Source of the DNA: Amycolatopsis sp. A133
Lineage (GTDB): Bacteria > Actinomycetota > Actinomycetes > Mycobacteriales > Pseudonocardiaceae
Direction of reading: 5' to 3'
NCBI RefSeq assembly: GCF_031082405.1
Contig: NZ_JAVHJU010000067.1
Coordinates: 248,001 to 312,000 of the forward strand
DNA length: 64,000 bases
The position numbers and the translations under genes were made by a program. The notes below the pieces were generated by a model. That model had not been told where the DNA came from. It was given only the letters and a program-made list of their open reading frames with translations, and did no database searches. Within the stretch, counting starts at the first letter, position 1. Every line of letters begins with the position of its first letter. This document shows, in pieces, positions 54,401 through 62,900 of this stretch.

Positions 54401-55849
54401 CCGGGCGCCTTCGAAAACGGCTACGTGACGAACTGCACGCGCGGCCCCGAGGCCTACCTGGACCGGCAGCGCGGCGGCGACATGACGGCCGAGCCGATCC
54501 TGCCGCACGAGATGGGCACCCGCGGCACGCTCGACCACCTCGAGGGCCGGTTCGGGGAGACGTTCTCCGAGCGCGGCAGCTACGACGACGTCATCCGCGA
54601 GATGCGGGACAAGCCGCTGGACCACCACGCCGTGGTCGCGGTGAAGTACGAGGGCCCGAACGGGGTCGAGTACGGGCACGTCGCGATGGTCGTGCACACC
54701 CGCGAAGGCGTCGCGTTCATCGACCCGCAGTCCGGCGACCTCATGCACCTGCCGCAGCCGCCGACGAGCATCAAGCTGATGCACGTCGGCACGCCGGACG
54801 AGGTGCACCTCGGCACCGACCACGGCACCGGCGAGCACGGCGGGTACGGGACAGCGGCGCCGCACGACGCCTTCCTGGCCCGCGACGACGTCGCCGCGGC
54901 GCTCGAGGGGCACGCGGACGCCGACTACATCCGCGCCCACCTGCCGGAACACCCCGGCCTGGTGCGGGTGCTGGCCGACCCGGCCAACGACTACCTGACG
55001 CGCTCGCTGCTGGACAACCCGAAGACGCTGGCCAGCCTGCTCAAGCATCCCGAGGCGATCCCGATCCTCGAGGACGCGGTCCACGAAGTGAACGAGCGCG
55101 GGTACAGCGTGATCGACGACGTGGAGCACCAGGGGGTCGGGCCGTTCGACCCGACGCCGGAACAGGCGGAGGTGTCCGACGGAGTAGCGGCGATCGTCGA
55201 CGAGACCGAGAGCGCCCTGCGGCTGCACGCGAGTTTCGACCTGAGCCGGGCCGGCGATCCGGAGTACTGCCGGCAATGGGTGGCGGAAGAGCGCGAACGC
55301 TGGCCCGAGACCCAGGGCACGCTGAACCGCATCACCGAGCGGATCGCCGGTGAGACCGACGGCCACCCCGGATTCCGGCCGGAGCCGAAGGACGACGTCC
55401 GGGCGCTGGCGAAGATCGCGAAGTACGGCTGGGACGGTTCGCGGCTGACCGACCTGGTCGGCGCGAAGATCCAGTTCGAGCGGGTGGCGGACATGTACCG
55501 GGCGCTCGACGCGGTTCGCGGCGACCCCGAACTCACGGTCGTCAAGTTCTCGGATCGGCTCGCCGACCCGCAGGACAGCGGTTACCGGGATCTGCAGCTC
55601 AACGTCCGGCTGCCGAACGGGCACGTCGCCGAACTGCGGCTGCACCTGACGCACATCGACGAGGTCGCGTCCTACGAGCACGCGCTTTACGAGGTGCGCC
55701 GGGATTTCGAGACCTTCAGCAAGAAGGAAGGCCGTGAGGGCTTCCTTTCCCCGGAGGAGGCCGCTCTCGACGCGGCGTTGACCGAGCAGGTCCGAGGCCG
55801 TTTCGAGGAAGCGTTCCGGCGGGGACTGACAGCCGAGGAGAGCAGCTGA
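48455..55849 (+). CDS. T7SS polymorphic toxin: WXG - linker - ART - papain-like - ART - papain-like - RelA/SpoT-like
   Basis: A 2464-residue multi-domain effector. The N-terminus has a WXG turn (W59, NWTGDGADAFAEQW), then hydrophobic helices (~108-131, ~225-300) and a long Ser/Glu/Arg then Pro/Gln/Gly linker (~330-1130). ART1 (~1150-1345): Arg 1248-1249, SSS 1279-1281, ERE 1317-1319 (R-S-E class). Papain-like 1 (~1420-1600): NA at 1501-1502 where the active Cys should be, Asp1588. ART2 (~1650-1850): Arg1751, SSAS 1781-1784, E1820/E1822. Papain-like 2 (~1910-2110): Cys1994, His2075, Asp2090 (all three catalytic residues). RelA/SpoT-like (~2305-2420): Asp2333, GYRDLQLNV, Glu2393. Start TTG 48449 is possible. 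It is exported by inference; the ART, protease/deaminase and RSH activities are inferred from motifs. Confidence 0.85.
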   Translation: MEMPDAVKWLLPIVVGESWPEGDETKLRALRDAWHAASSAIGPVSETGNQAASGIRDNWTGDGADAFAEQWKKFVEGDEAYFKQLADATKALGDSCDQTALDVEYTKYMIIISLIVLAAQIAAMIAAAAVTFGGSTAGIAPAQIATRMTVQMLFRQLLEKLAQQGFKQVAKELLEKLLKQGLKKIGMEVLKNEAINLGMDAGIQGLQMAKGDRKDWDWSKTSDAAISGAVGGVVGAASGSIGRGATEGLSHSAGGQIADAALRAGTRGAVEGVAQTVGQAAVTGDLGSLTPEQLLMGASSGAVGGAVGGAKEQMHSVHEANIPGDAGSSSSSSESGRESSGESSREPSAEPESRASTSEAESRGESSSEGEARGESSSEGESRSAASSEGESRGEEPRRDSSAPESRGEEPRQSSEPESRGEEPRREAPSEPGSRREPSSEPRHEASSAPESRSEASARPEPRGEAPSQPETRAAAEPQRADSAPRPEPQSAGPQPEHRAPEAPRASAEHTQQPEPPRAAASAPSQPTGGPAPSQGGYGMAPPPGPGPEPGRQSGGRPQDNVGAAGFTGGPSQPFAAEGGAAPFQNGPSPQQAPPAGGFPPPPGAMPNAGGGPGRPGGPAPRPAGPPPPQMPPRGGQPPHEQPRRVPPPDPRRMLQGGQPPMPQGGLPPVRPGQPHAPGAPIQHGGQPHQSGPPPVHPAGQPHQAGQPGGQPHPNGQSPVQAGGQPRQGGQPPGTPTHQGGPAPVQPGGQLPVQPGGQPHPNGQSPVQAGGQPRQGAQPPIQPGSQQGGWPAGQPPVPPGGQAHQNRQPGGQPPQGGAPFSRGPQPPGQPHMGQPPQGGLPPQGGLPPQSGLPPQSGLPPQSGLPPQGGQPPQGGLPPQDSRRMPPPGPPQGGPRPPVGGGQRPAGYPNQPRGPQGPGPHPGGRPPMPPPPGGRPPHDPRLGPPRTVGPGQVPPPRFSPPQEHLPRGPVDQPRPVDPRVQRPFEQPAQERPAPAAEQGSAPARPAEPAEPVAAQPTGQTARTEQPAPAGEPTAGHERPAEHATGEPPTPAAESVAREQTPATESPAPVGEHAPAPEHPAPEQTVPEQPVGAEPPTPAGEHGPAQDHAAAEHAEASTGEHVPAHDQSEHAAHSHEEPYLSDPSFHTDDPAGTRRIEDTFMDSGRHSPESGEWRHEQVRREALAKRDEFHPGVSDAGALAVHAYTRYEMVGPLNHALRMGGPELLDLGPQAGALVSGLNELPPHVGTVSRRIDFHGDPSRLQAFLRRFHEGAHITEPSFLSSSKVDADHPRSAFPGEVEMRIQSKTGRDVEALASIGHEREVLFKAGTQFEITSIEKGPGHPDNPNRRPGEPQWIVHAEEVAPGDPRHLGEADARNAIEQRRAEERADEARFQREADAELEQFYAEHPELRPTGDLSKLTAFDDPDAPPPPVRRPPATGEPDGGWAQLAEPLRPGGAPVLHAGSVETPQQHARLVRDAVPELGAVNTRNHYSADALENGFRTNAAESLVAFERRMNGEDVVAGPARQQSLADVGEQLGGQWSSRETFDGVARDLGERPVGARTAVAFETPGGESRLLAAVHTEHGVLFADPVTGRLAELPHDAIGIHTMPLGGGDAPQHHETPQHHETPQPAIADRLNPVPERIPHDEGYLFDGEHRGTPADHESIRRAVGDEDIYQQIHDRALARRDAAGMPLTDEGAVAIHGYTRGEYAYDVNEALRRGPGHPGFDLAQQNARAIVDGLNQVARESGESVRAFDVGGDPRLADLVARPYEPGSVVVEPAFSSASIKTGEFSTSKFGDDVELHVRSDNLRDISKLAENPGERETLSPPGTQLLIHEKRLEISPDGRRKWVIVAEEIGPGHPRYLEPEAAQQKMAERRTENDHNAAEFERRKQAAITERLGGLGGPEHVAPQPEPPSVHDVHEGPAETPPPVPDPVHDYSRLARATNPPSEPAIHAGGTTPSERAAYVQDRHPHLRDVNPGFREPGAFENGYVTNCTRGPEAYLDRQRGGDMTAEPILPHEMGTRGTLDHLEGRFGETFSERGSYDDVIREMRDKPLDHHAVVAVKYEGPNGVEYGHVAMVVHTREGVAFIDPQSGDLMHLPQPPTSIKLMHVGTPDEVHLGTDHGTGEHGGYGTAAPHDAFLARDDVAAALEGHADADYIRAHLPEHPGLVRVLADPANDYLTRSLLDNPKTLASLLKHPEAIPILEDAVHEVNERGYSVIDDVEHQGVGPFDPTPEQAEVSDGVAAIVDETESALRLHASFDLSRAGDPEYCRQWVAEERERWPETQGTLNRITERIAGETDGHPGFRPEPKDDVRALAKIAKYGWDGSRLTDLVGAKIQFERVADMYRALDAVRGDPELTVVKFSDRLADPQDSGYRDLQLNVRLPNGHVAELRLHLTHIDEVASYEHALYEVRRDFETFSKKEGREGFLSPEEAALDAALTEQVRGRFEEAFRRGLTAEESS
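50579..50794 (+). repeat. 75-bp direct repeat in the effector linker
   Basis: Two near-identical 75-bp copies at 50579-50653 and 50720-50794, 141 bp apart, encode GGQPHPNGQSPVQAGGQPRQ plus GQPP. They reflect recent duplication within the disordered linker. Confidence 0.8.
50972..51061 (+). repeat. 18-bp tandem repeat (LPPQSG) in the effector linker
   Basis: Five consecutive 18-bp units encode LPPQxG; three (50990-51043) are identical, TTGCCGCCGCAAAGTGGA. The number of units may vary between strains without breaking the frame. Confidence 0.85.
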
Positions 55850-56298
55850 TGGCCGTTCGGACACCCAGGTTCTACAAGTACTACGCCCAGACCTACCGGA
55901 TCGATTCGACGCCCGGCGGCGGCTTGGCGGGCACCCTCCTCGATCTGCGGACCGGGTTCTTCGTGCCGGACAGCAGCCACATCCGCGAGGTCATGCGAGC
56001 CACCACCGACTCGAACATCGACGGTCCCTTCAGCGAAGAGAAGTTCATCCACGAGACCGAGATCGAGCGGAACCACTTCCTCTCCGGCGACGGCCCGATC
56101 TTCGCGCTCTACGAGACGATCAACGGCATCGACGACGTCGCCGTCCGCGAAAATCGGCGGCGGACGAAGCAGGAAACCGCGTTGGTCCACGCGCTGCAGA
56201 AGCGCACCTTCAAGATGTGGGAAGACGAGGCTGCCCGTCGAGCCGCCGGTGAGCCGCCGTCCTTCACGGTGACGAGCCGGTTCAACGCGGGGCAATGA
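55849..56298 (+). CDS. Candidate immunity protein for the effector C-terminal domain
   Basis: A 149-residue acidic/basic mixed soluble protein, not recognised by family. It has a beta-rich start (RFYKYYAQTYRIDSTPGGGLAGTLLDLRTGFFVPD) and a helical end (RRRTKQETALVHALQKRTFKMWEDEAARRAAGE). Its ATG shares the last base of the effector stop codon (TGATG), with GAGGAG upstream, so it is translated together with the toxin. That is the usual place of the gene for immunity to the C-terminal toxin domain, here the RelA/SpoT-like domain. Function inferred from position only. Confidence 0.6.
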   Translation: MAVRTPRFYKYYAQTYRIDSTPGGGLAGTLLDLRTGFFVPDSSHIREVMRATTDSNIDGPFSEEKFIHETEIERNHFLSGDGPIFALYETINGIDDVAVRENRRRTKQETALVHALQKRTFKMWEDEAARRAAGEPPSFTVTSRFNAGQ

Positions 56299-57710
56299 TT
56301 CACGTGGAACATCGACTTTCGCCCGATGAGCAGCGCACCCTCCTGGTGCGGCTGGGAAAGCTCGTGCGCGAGCACCGGGCCGACGCCGCCGCGCCCGCCG
56401 TCGTCGACTTCCGGCAGGTCGGCAAGCACGCCGAGCTCGCAGGCCACAACACGGCGACGCCGGACGAGCTGACCGACCTCTTCACCGAGCTGCGGGCCGG
56501 CATGTACGCCGAAGATCGTGGCACCTGGCTGCAGGCGCGGTTCACGCTGAACCCCGACGGCAGTTTCGACTTCGACTTCGCGCTCGACGACGATCCGGTG
56601 TGGACCGAAGCCCCGGAGCCGGCCGCCTACCCGGAGGAACTCGCCACGTTCCCGCGCGCCGACGAGCACATCCCGGACTGGTGGCGGCTGCGCGCGCAGC
56701 TGCCGCTGGGCGTGGTGTTCCGGCACGCCGAGGTCGGCGGCCCGGACGTCGAACGGCCGCCGCTGACCGACACCGAGGTGCCGCTCGTGCTGCAGTACCT
56801 CGAGCGGGAAGCCGTCGTGCACGAGGAAGACGACGAGCGCTTCCACAGCGACGGCACGTGGATCTGGTCCGAAGCGGTCCCGCTCCTGCTCGCGGAGCAC
56901 GGCGTGCCGCCGGAGCCGGACCTGGTCGCGCACATCCGCCGCCACCACTTCCAGCCGCCGTACGTCGAGCCGCTGGTCCGCCGGACCGCCGAGGCGGACC
57001 TGCTGGGCAAACCGCGGCCGAAGCCGGGCCGCGGCGACGTGAAGAAGACCGCCGGGGACGTCCTCGCCGAGCTGGAGACCACGCCGGATCCGAAGCTGGC
57101 CGACGAAGAGCTGCTGATCGTGCTGGTGCAGCGGCTCGGCGAGCACGGGGTGTGGCCGGAGGCGTACCGGGTCGGCGAGCGCGCGGACGGCGCGTGGTGC
57201 CTCAACTACACCCCCGACGGCTGGGAAGTCGCCGCGTACGCCGGCGGAAAACCTCGCGAGCCGAAGTACCTCACCCGGCTCGAAGACGCCGCCCAGCAGC
57301 TGCTGGGCGCGTTGCTGCTGCACCCCGCCCGGATGACCGCCGGGCACGAAACACCGCTGGAAACCGCGAAAGAGCTCGACGACTGGCCGGTGCACCCGGC
57401 GCCGGGTGAGCCTCCCCTCACCCTGCTCCGCAACAAGCGCATCACCAGGCTGGTGGCGGGTACGGTCGTTCTGCGCTTCGGCGAGGAACCCGGCAACCTC
57501 GTGCACCACGGGGAGGTACGGTTCGCCACGACGTCGCTGCCGCTCGAACGCGAGCGGGTGCGGCGGAGCTACCGGCTCAGACGCCCTCTGCACGTGATCA
57601 CCGGCATCACGGTTCCGTGGGCGAACCTGCCGGGTGGCGCGGTGGCCTTCGTGCTGCCGAAGACGATCGCCGAGCACGAGTCCGACGGAAGCCTGGAGAG
57701 GATCGAGTAG
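56295..57710 (+). CDS. YezG-like immunity domain fused to a TNT-like domain
   Basis: A 471-residue soluble protein. The first ~110 residues resemble YezG/DUF600 immunity proteins (LFTELRAGMYAEDRGTW, ARFTLNPDGSFDFDFAL). The middle is helical, with no known domain. The C-terminus (~385-471) has the pattern of the TNT NAD+ glycohydrolase fold: FGEEPGNLVHHGEVRFATTSLP, YRLRRPLHVITGITVPW, LPGGAVAFVLPKTIAEHESDGSLERI. The Gln that follows the Gly-Gly in active TNT domains is absent (PGGAVAF), as is the Arg of the eRsLP motif. So it is likely inactive. Overlaps the immunity gene by 4 bases and abuts the next gene. An alternative is that the TNT-like part is a scaffold. Confidence 0.68.
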   Translation: MIHVEHRLSPDEQRTLLVRLGKLVREHRADAAAPAVVDFRQVGKHAELAGHNTATPDELTDLFTELRAGMYAEDRGTWLQARFTLNPDGSFDFDFALDDDPVWTEAPEPAAYPEELATFPRADEHIPDWWRLRAQLPLGVVFRHAEVGGPDVERPPLTDTEVPLVLQYLEREAVVHEEDDERFHSDGTWIWSEAVPLLLAEHGVPPEPDLVAHIRRHHFQPPYVEPLVRRTAEADLLGKPRPKPGRGDVKKTAGDVLAELETTPDPKLADEELLIVLVQRLGEHGVWPEAYRVGERADGAWCLNYTPDGWEVAAYAGGKPREPKYLTRLEDAAQQLLGALLLHPARMTAGHETPLETAKELDDWPVHPAPGEPPLTLLRNKRITRLVAGTVVLRFGEEPGNLVHHGEVRFATTSLPLERERVRRSYRLRRPLHVITGITVPWANLPGGAVAFVLPKTIAEHESDGSLERIE

Positions 57711-59954
57711 GTGGAAGCGGCGGAAGCGATTGCCAAGGTCGGCCAGTGGCTGCGCGCGGTGCACGGCCCGGACGTCTCCGGTCCCGCCGGGCTCCGGGTC
57801 GACACCGAGAAGGTGCTGCGCATCCCCGAGGGCTGGTCGGTGCCCTACAACACCATCGCGTTCCTCGACGAGGGACGGCCGGAGAAGGAGATCTTCCCGC
57901 CGCCGTCGGTCGTCGTCCGCGAGCCGGACGGCGAGCTGCGCCAGGCGCACCCGCACCCCGGTGGGCTGTCGGTGCCGGTGGCGTTCCCCGGCCAGGAGAA
58001 CTGGCGCGAGGTCGTCGACCCCGAATACGTGAAGGCCGGGCTCGGTGAGCTGGGCGTGCCGCTGCAGGCCGTCGCGGGCTGGGTGAAGGTCGACGCCGAG
58101 GGCAACCAGACCGGCGAAGAGCGCGAAAACCCCGAGTACAAGGCCGGCCCGATCCGCCGCGGTTACCCGAAGCCGGAGAACACGCTGGAGACGCTGCTGT
58201 CCTTCGGCAGCGTCGGCTGGCTGACCCGGGAGCTGCTGCTCATCGGGCTGATCCGGTGCGAGGTGTACGTCCCGCTCGACCTGGAGACCGGCAAGACCGA
58301 CCGGTTCTACTTCGCCGAGGAACGCAACGAGCTCAAGGTGTTCAGCTCGACCCGGCACCTGCCCTCGCGCGAGCACGGCTGGTGGAAGGTCGACGTGGCG
58401 ACGCTGGCCGAGTTCGAGCACCCGCCGAACCTGGTGATCAACGGCGGCCCGACGACCATCGAGGACGTCTCCAGCGGCGAGCTCGCGGAGATCGTCAAGC
58501 GGTTCCCGCGGCACGAGCCGCGCATCGACGTGCACGGCCGCTGCCCGGAGGCGGAGGAGGACCTGATCCGGGTCGCCGCCGAAACCGCGGCCCGGATGGG
58601 TCTGCCGGACCCGGTGAAGCCGCCGCTCGCGGCGGCCGAGAAGGCCCGGCGGCGGGGTTTCGAGCTGACGGCCGAGGAGTGCGCGAAGACCGTGCTCGGC
58701 GAGTCGTGGCTGAAGCGGCTGCAAATGCCGGAGCCGCCGCGCAGCAAGCCCAACGACCTGCGCGCGAACGGGCTGGCCCCGGCGTACGACAACACCGGCC
58801 GCACGGTCCCGCGGCTCGACACGTTCGGCAAGTACTTCGAGCAGGACCTCGACGGCTTCCGCTACGGCTGGCAGCGCGTCACGGGCGCGTACGTCGGCTT
58901 CGCGCTCGGCGAGGCCCTCGGCGCGGCCGTCGACCGGATGATGCTGCACGACATCCACGCGAAGTTCGGCATCGAGGGCGTCACCGATCTGGTCCCGGCG
59001 TTCGACCAGCCCGGCCGGATCGGTTCGCTGACGCAGCGGCTGCTCTTCTACACCGAGGCCGTGATCCGCAGCCCGCACCGCGAGCAGCCGGAATCCCGCG
59101 AGGCCGAGCAGCTCTTCCCCGACGTCGTCCGCGGGGCGCTGCAGCGCTGGCTGCGGACCCAGGGCGCCCCGATGGACGCGCCGGACGGCTGGCTCGTGCA
59201 GGTCCCGGACCTGCACGCCCGGCGCGACGCCGACGACGCCGAGCTCAACGCCTACCACCAGCTCGCCACCGGGGTCTCCGGCGCGCCGCCGATGATCGGC
59301 CCGGCCGCGCTGATCCCGGCGTTGCCGGCCGCGCTGACCATGGCCGGGCCCGGCAGCGGGTTCAGCGGCGGTGCGCGGCAGGCGGTGCGCGAGCTGGCCG
59401 GCGTCACGCACCCCGACGAGTCCGACCTGGCCGCCGCGACCTACCTGACCTGGCTGTACGAGCACGCGCTGACCAAGGACCCGTTCAGCTTCCCGATCTG
59501 GAACACCAGCCGTGAGGTGCTCAACCCGGACAACCAGTTCCAGCAGGGCCCGGAGTGGACGGCGATCGCGGAAACGGTCGCCGAGTCGGTGCCGTTCTTC
59601 GGCGAGCACGGGCTGCCCGACCTGCGGATGCCGGAACTGATCGGCGACGGCAAGACGACGCTGTCGGTGCTCGGACGCGCCTTCGCCGCGTTGTCGGGCT
59701 TCGAGAACTACCCGGAGCAGGCGCTGCTTCGCGCCGTCAACCACTCCGGCCGCAGTGCGCTCACCGGGGCGATCGCCGGTGCCTTGCTCGGCGCGCGCAC
59801 CGGGATCCCCGGGCTGCCGCAGAAGTGGGTCGACCAGCTGGAACTGCGGTACCTGGTCGAGAACGTCGCTTCGGACGCCTACTGGCACTTCGACCGGCAT
59901 TCGGCGCTGAGCGCGCTCGGCGACGCGTGGATCGAGCGGTACCCGCGGCATTAG
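57711..59954 (+). CDS. YrhB-like/SseB-like protein with degenerate ADP-ribosylglycohydrolase domain
   Basis: A 747-residue soluble protein. Residues 1-~85 resemble YrhB (Imm35): PEGWSVPYNTIAFLDEGRPE, then SVVVREPDG. Residues ~155-250 resemble an SseB-like domain (WLTRELLLIGLIRCEVYVPL, LKVFSSTRHLP). Residues ~385-740 have the ARH fold (TGAYVGFALGEALGAAVD, FDQPGRIGSLTQRLLFYTEAVIR, AVNHSGRSALTGAIAGALLGARTG). The metal-binding motifs are lost: ITDDT is IGSLT (439-441 SLT for DDT) and GDSDS is GRSAL (680-684). So it is not expected to hydrolyse ADP-ribose-arginine, but may bind. GTG start directly after the preceding TAG. Confidence 0.78.
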   Translation: MEAAEAIAKVGQWLRAVHGPDVSGPAGLRVDTEKVLRIPEGWSVPYNTIAFLDEGRPEKEIFPPPSVVVREPDGELRQAHPHPGGLSVPVAFPGQENWREVVDPEYVKAGLGELGVPLQAVAGWVKVDAEGNQTGEERENPEYKAGPIRRGYPKPENTLETLLSFGSVGWLTRELLLIGLIRCEVYVPLDLETGKTDRFYFAEERNELKVFSSTRHLPSREHGWWKVDVATLAEFEHPPNLVINGGPTTIEDVSSGELAEIVKRFPRHEPRIDVHGRCPEAEEDLIRVAAETAARMGLPDPVKPPLAAAEKARRRGFELTAEECAKTVLGESWLKRLQMPEPPRSKPNDLRANGLAPAYDNTGRTVPRLDTFGKYFEQDLDGFRYGWQRVTGAYVGFALGEALGAAVDRMMLHDIHAKFGIEGVTDLVPAFDQPGRIGSLTQRLLFYTEAVIRSPHREQPESREAEQLFPDVVRGALQRWLRTQGAPMDAPDGWLVQVPDLHARRDADDAELNAYHQLATGVSGAPPMIGPAALIPALPAALTMAGPGSGFSGGARQAVRELAGVTHPDESDLAAATYLTWLYEHALTKDPFSFPIWNTSREVLNPDNQFQQGPEWTAIAETVAESVPFFGEHGLPDLRMPELIGDGKTTLSVLGRAFAALSGFENYPEQALLRAVNHSGRSALTGAIAGALLGARTGIPGLPQKWVDQLELRYLVENVASDAYWHFDRHSALSALGDAWIERYPRH

Positions 59955-59970
59955 CGCGAGGATGGGGAGA

Positions 59971-62900
59971 ATGGAAGAACAGGAAGCCGTCGCGCGCGTG
60001 CGGGAGTGGTTGCGCACGCGTCCCGGCGGCGACCGGCTGCGGATCCGGCCGGAGTTCACCGCGCGTCGCCCGGACGGCTGGAGCTTCTCGGTCAACGCGG
60101 CCGGTTACCTGGACGGCACGGACGTCGGCGCGGGGTTGTTCCCCGGCCCGGTGGTGGTCGTGCCCGACGACGGCGGCGAAATCACGCTCGACCAGGCGGC
60201 GATGGCGGGCCGGCCCGCCGTGGACGAGTGGCGGCCGGACGTCGACCCCGAGTTCGACGAGAAGGCGTTCCCCGAGCTGGACCTGCCGGTGCGGGCCGTC
60301 CGCGGCTGGACCCGGGCGGACGGCGAGTACCGGGTCAACGAGCAGTACACCCCCGGCCCGGTCTGGCGCGGGTTCCCGGTGCCCACGACCGACACCGAGA
60401 AGCTGCTGAACTACCTGAGCGTGAACTGGATCAGCCGCGCCGAGTTCGTCCGGGCGCTGCTGGACTGCGAGGTGCTGGTGCCGCTGCTGGACGGCGAGCC
60501 GCTGCTGCGGCCGGTCCCCGGCACGGGCGGACGCGAGGTCATCGCGTACAGCTCGTCGGCGAAGGTGCCCGGGCGGTACCCCCGCCGCCGGCGCGTGCGG
60601 GTCCGGGACCTGCCGCCGTCCGGGCTGACCCTCGACCCCGGCACCGGGCTGGTCCGCAGCCTCACGGCCGCCGAATCGGGCACGACCGGCGAAGGCCGGC
60701 CCGTCGTGGAAGAGCCGGCGCCGGAAGCCGGGCCCGAGGTCGCGGCGGCACTGCCCGCGCTGGTCGCGGAGTTCGGCGTCGAGCCGCCCGACCTGCTGGA
60801 ACGGCACTTGCGGTACGCGCTGGACCACGCTCGCGACCACCACTTCGAGCTGACGCCCGACGAGTGCCTCCGGTACTTGCGCGGGTTCGCCCGGCAGTAC
60901 CGCAACGGCGTCCGCCGCCGGGCCGGCCAGGAGCCGGAATGGCCCGCCGACCTGGCCGCGAACGGCTTGATCGCGCACGTCGGCGAAGACGCGCGCCCGC
61001 GGCCGGTGCCGTGGACGTTCGGGAAGTTCTCCGCCTTCGGGACGCCGGCCGACCGCTTCGCGTGGCACCGGATCGTCGGCGCGTACGTCGGTTTTGCGAT
61101 CGGTGACGCGCTGGGTGGCGGCGCCGACCCGGCGGGCCCGCTGCCGATGGGCGGCCTGACGCGGCACCTGCTGTTCCACACCGACATCGTGCTGCGCGGC
61201 CTGCCGCCGGTGCCGACCGGCGAAGTCCCGGCGACCCTGCCCGAGCCGGACCCGGTGGGCTGGCTCGCCGTCGCGACCCGGCACGCGGGCCCCGCGCCCG
61301 CCGAGTTCTCCGCGCTGCTGGCCACGGCTTTGGCCGCAACGCCGGCCGGCGCGGTGGCGCTGGCGGACGTCGACGGCGAGCAGTACGCGAAGGACGTCGC
61401 CCGCGAGCTGACCGGCAGCGCGGCCGGAGCCGAGGTCACCGAGGGCGTCGAGCTGCTGATTTCCCTGTTCCAGGCCCTGCTGACGCGGGAGGCGTTCGCG
61501 CTGCCGGTGCACATCCGCCTGCACGAGGTGGGTGGCGACCTGGCGGCGTCGACGCTGGCGCTGCGGGCGGACCGCGACGCCGACGACGTCACCCAGCTGG
61601 AGAGCATCGGCGACGGCCGGAGCGTCCGGTCGGTGCTCGGGCGCGCGTTGTTCGCCGCGGCCAAGCGCGGCTACGACCCGGAAGCCGCGATCAGGCTCGC
61701 CGCCCGGTCCGGGCCGGTGGCGGGCGCGATCGCCGGCGCGCTGGTCGGTGCCCGGGTCGGTGTGCCCGGGCTGCCGTGGGTGGCGTCGCTGCCCGACCTC
61801 GGCCTGCTCGACGACGTCGCGAGCGACGTCTTCTGGTACTTCAACCGCAACGGCCTCCAGACGGAGACCGCCGAACACGCACGCTGGGAGCGCCGGTACC
61901 CGAGCGGCCGGTTCACCCCGGAACCGAAGGGACCCGGCTTGCGATCACGACTGCGCGGCAGCCTGCTCGCCGGCGCGATCGGCGACGCGCTGGGCGCGAA
62001 GACCGAGTTCGACTCGATCGACCGGATCCGCGAGATCGCCGGGCCGGACGGCATCACCGACTTCATCCCCGCGTACGGCGGCGCCGGCCGGATCACCGAC
62101 GACACGCAGATGACGCTCTTCACGCTCGAAGCGCTGATCCGGGCGCACGCCCAGCAGCGGAAGACGGGGTCCGCGGACGTCGTCCACTCGCTGCAGATGG
62201 CCTACCAGCGCTGGCTGCACACCCAGGGCGTCACGTGGGACCGGGCGCGTGGACCGCAGTCGGCCGTCGAAGCGGCCGACGGCTGGCTGATCAGCCACCA
62301 AGAGCTGTTCAGCCGCCGCGCGCCGGGGCTGACCTGCTTCGGCGAGCTGGAGGCGTACGGCCGCTCGGGCGTCCGGGGCACCGTCGACCGGCCGGTGAAC
62401 AACTCGAAGGGCTGCGGCGGCGTGATGCGCGCGGCGCCGATCGCGCTGTGGTCGGACGACCTCGCCGAGGTGTTCCGGCTCGGGGCCGAGAGCGCGGCGC
62501 TGACCCACGGTCACCCGAGCGGGTACTTGTCGTCGGGCTGCTTCGCGGTGATCGTGCACGAGCTGCTGCACGGAAAGCCGCTGCCCGCCGCGGTCGCGAC
62601 CGCGCGGGCCGAGCTCGTGAAGCACCCCGCGCACGAAGAACAGAGCGCGGCGCTCGACGCGGCTCTGGCGCTGGCGGAGCAGGGGCCGCCGACGCCGGAG
62701 AAGCTGGAGTCGCTGGGGCAGGGCAACGTCGGGGAGACCGCGTTGTCGATGTCGGTGTACGTCGCACTGGCCACCACGGACGCCGACTCGGCGTTGCTCG
62801 CGGCGGTCAACCACAGCGGCGACAGCGACTCGACCGGTTCGGTCTGCGGCAACCTCGTCGGCGCGATGTACGGCGAGGAAGCGCTGCGGAAAAGCTGGCT

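Noticed and set aside
51644..55864. Long minus-strand open frame opposite the effector
   Set aside because: Composition is Arg/Val/Gly-rich with no domain, while the plus strand has clear catalytic motifs and operon coupling.
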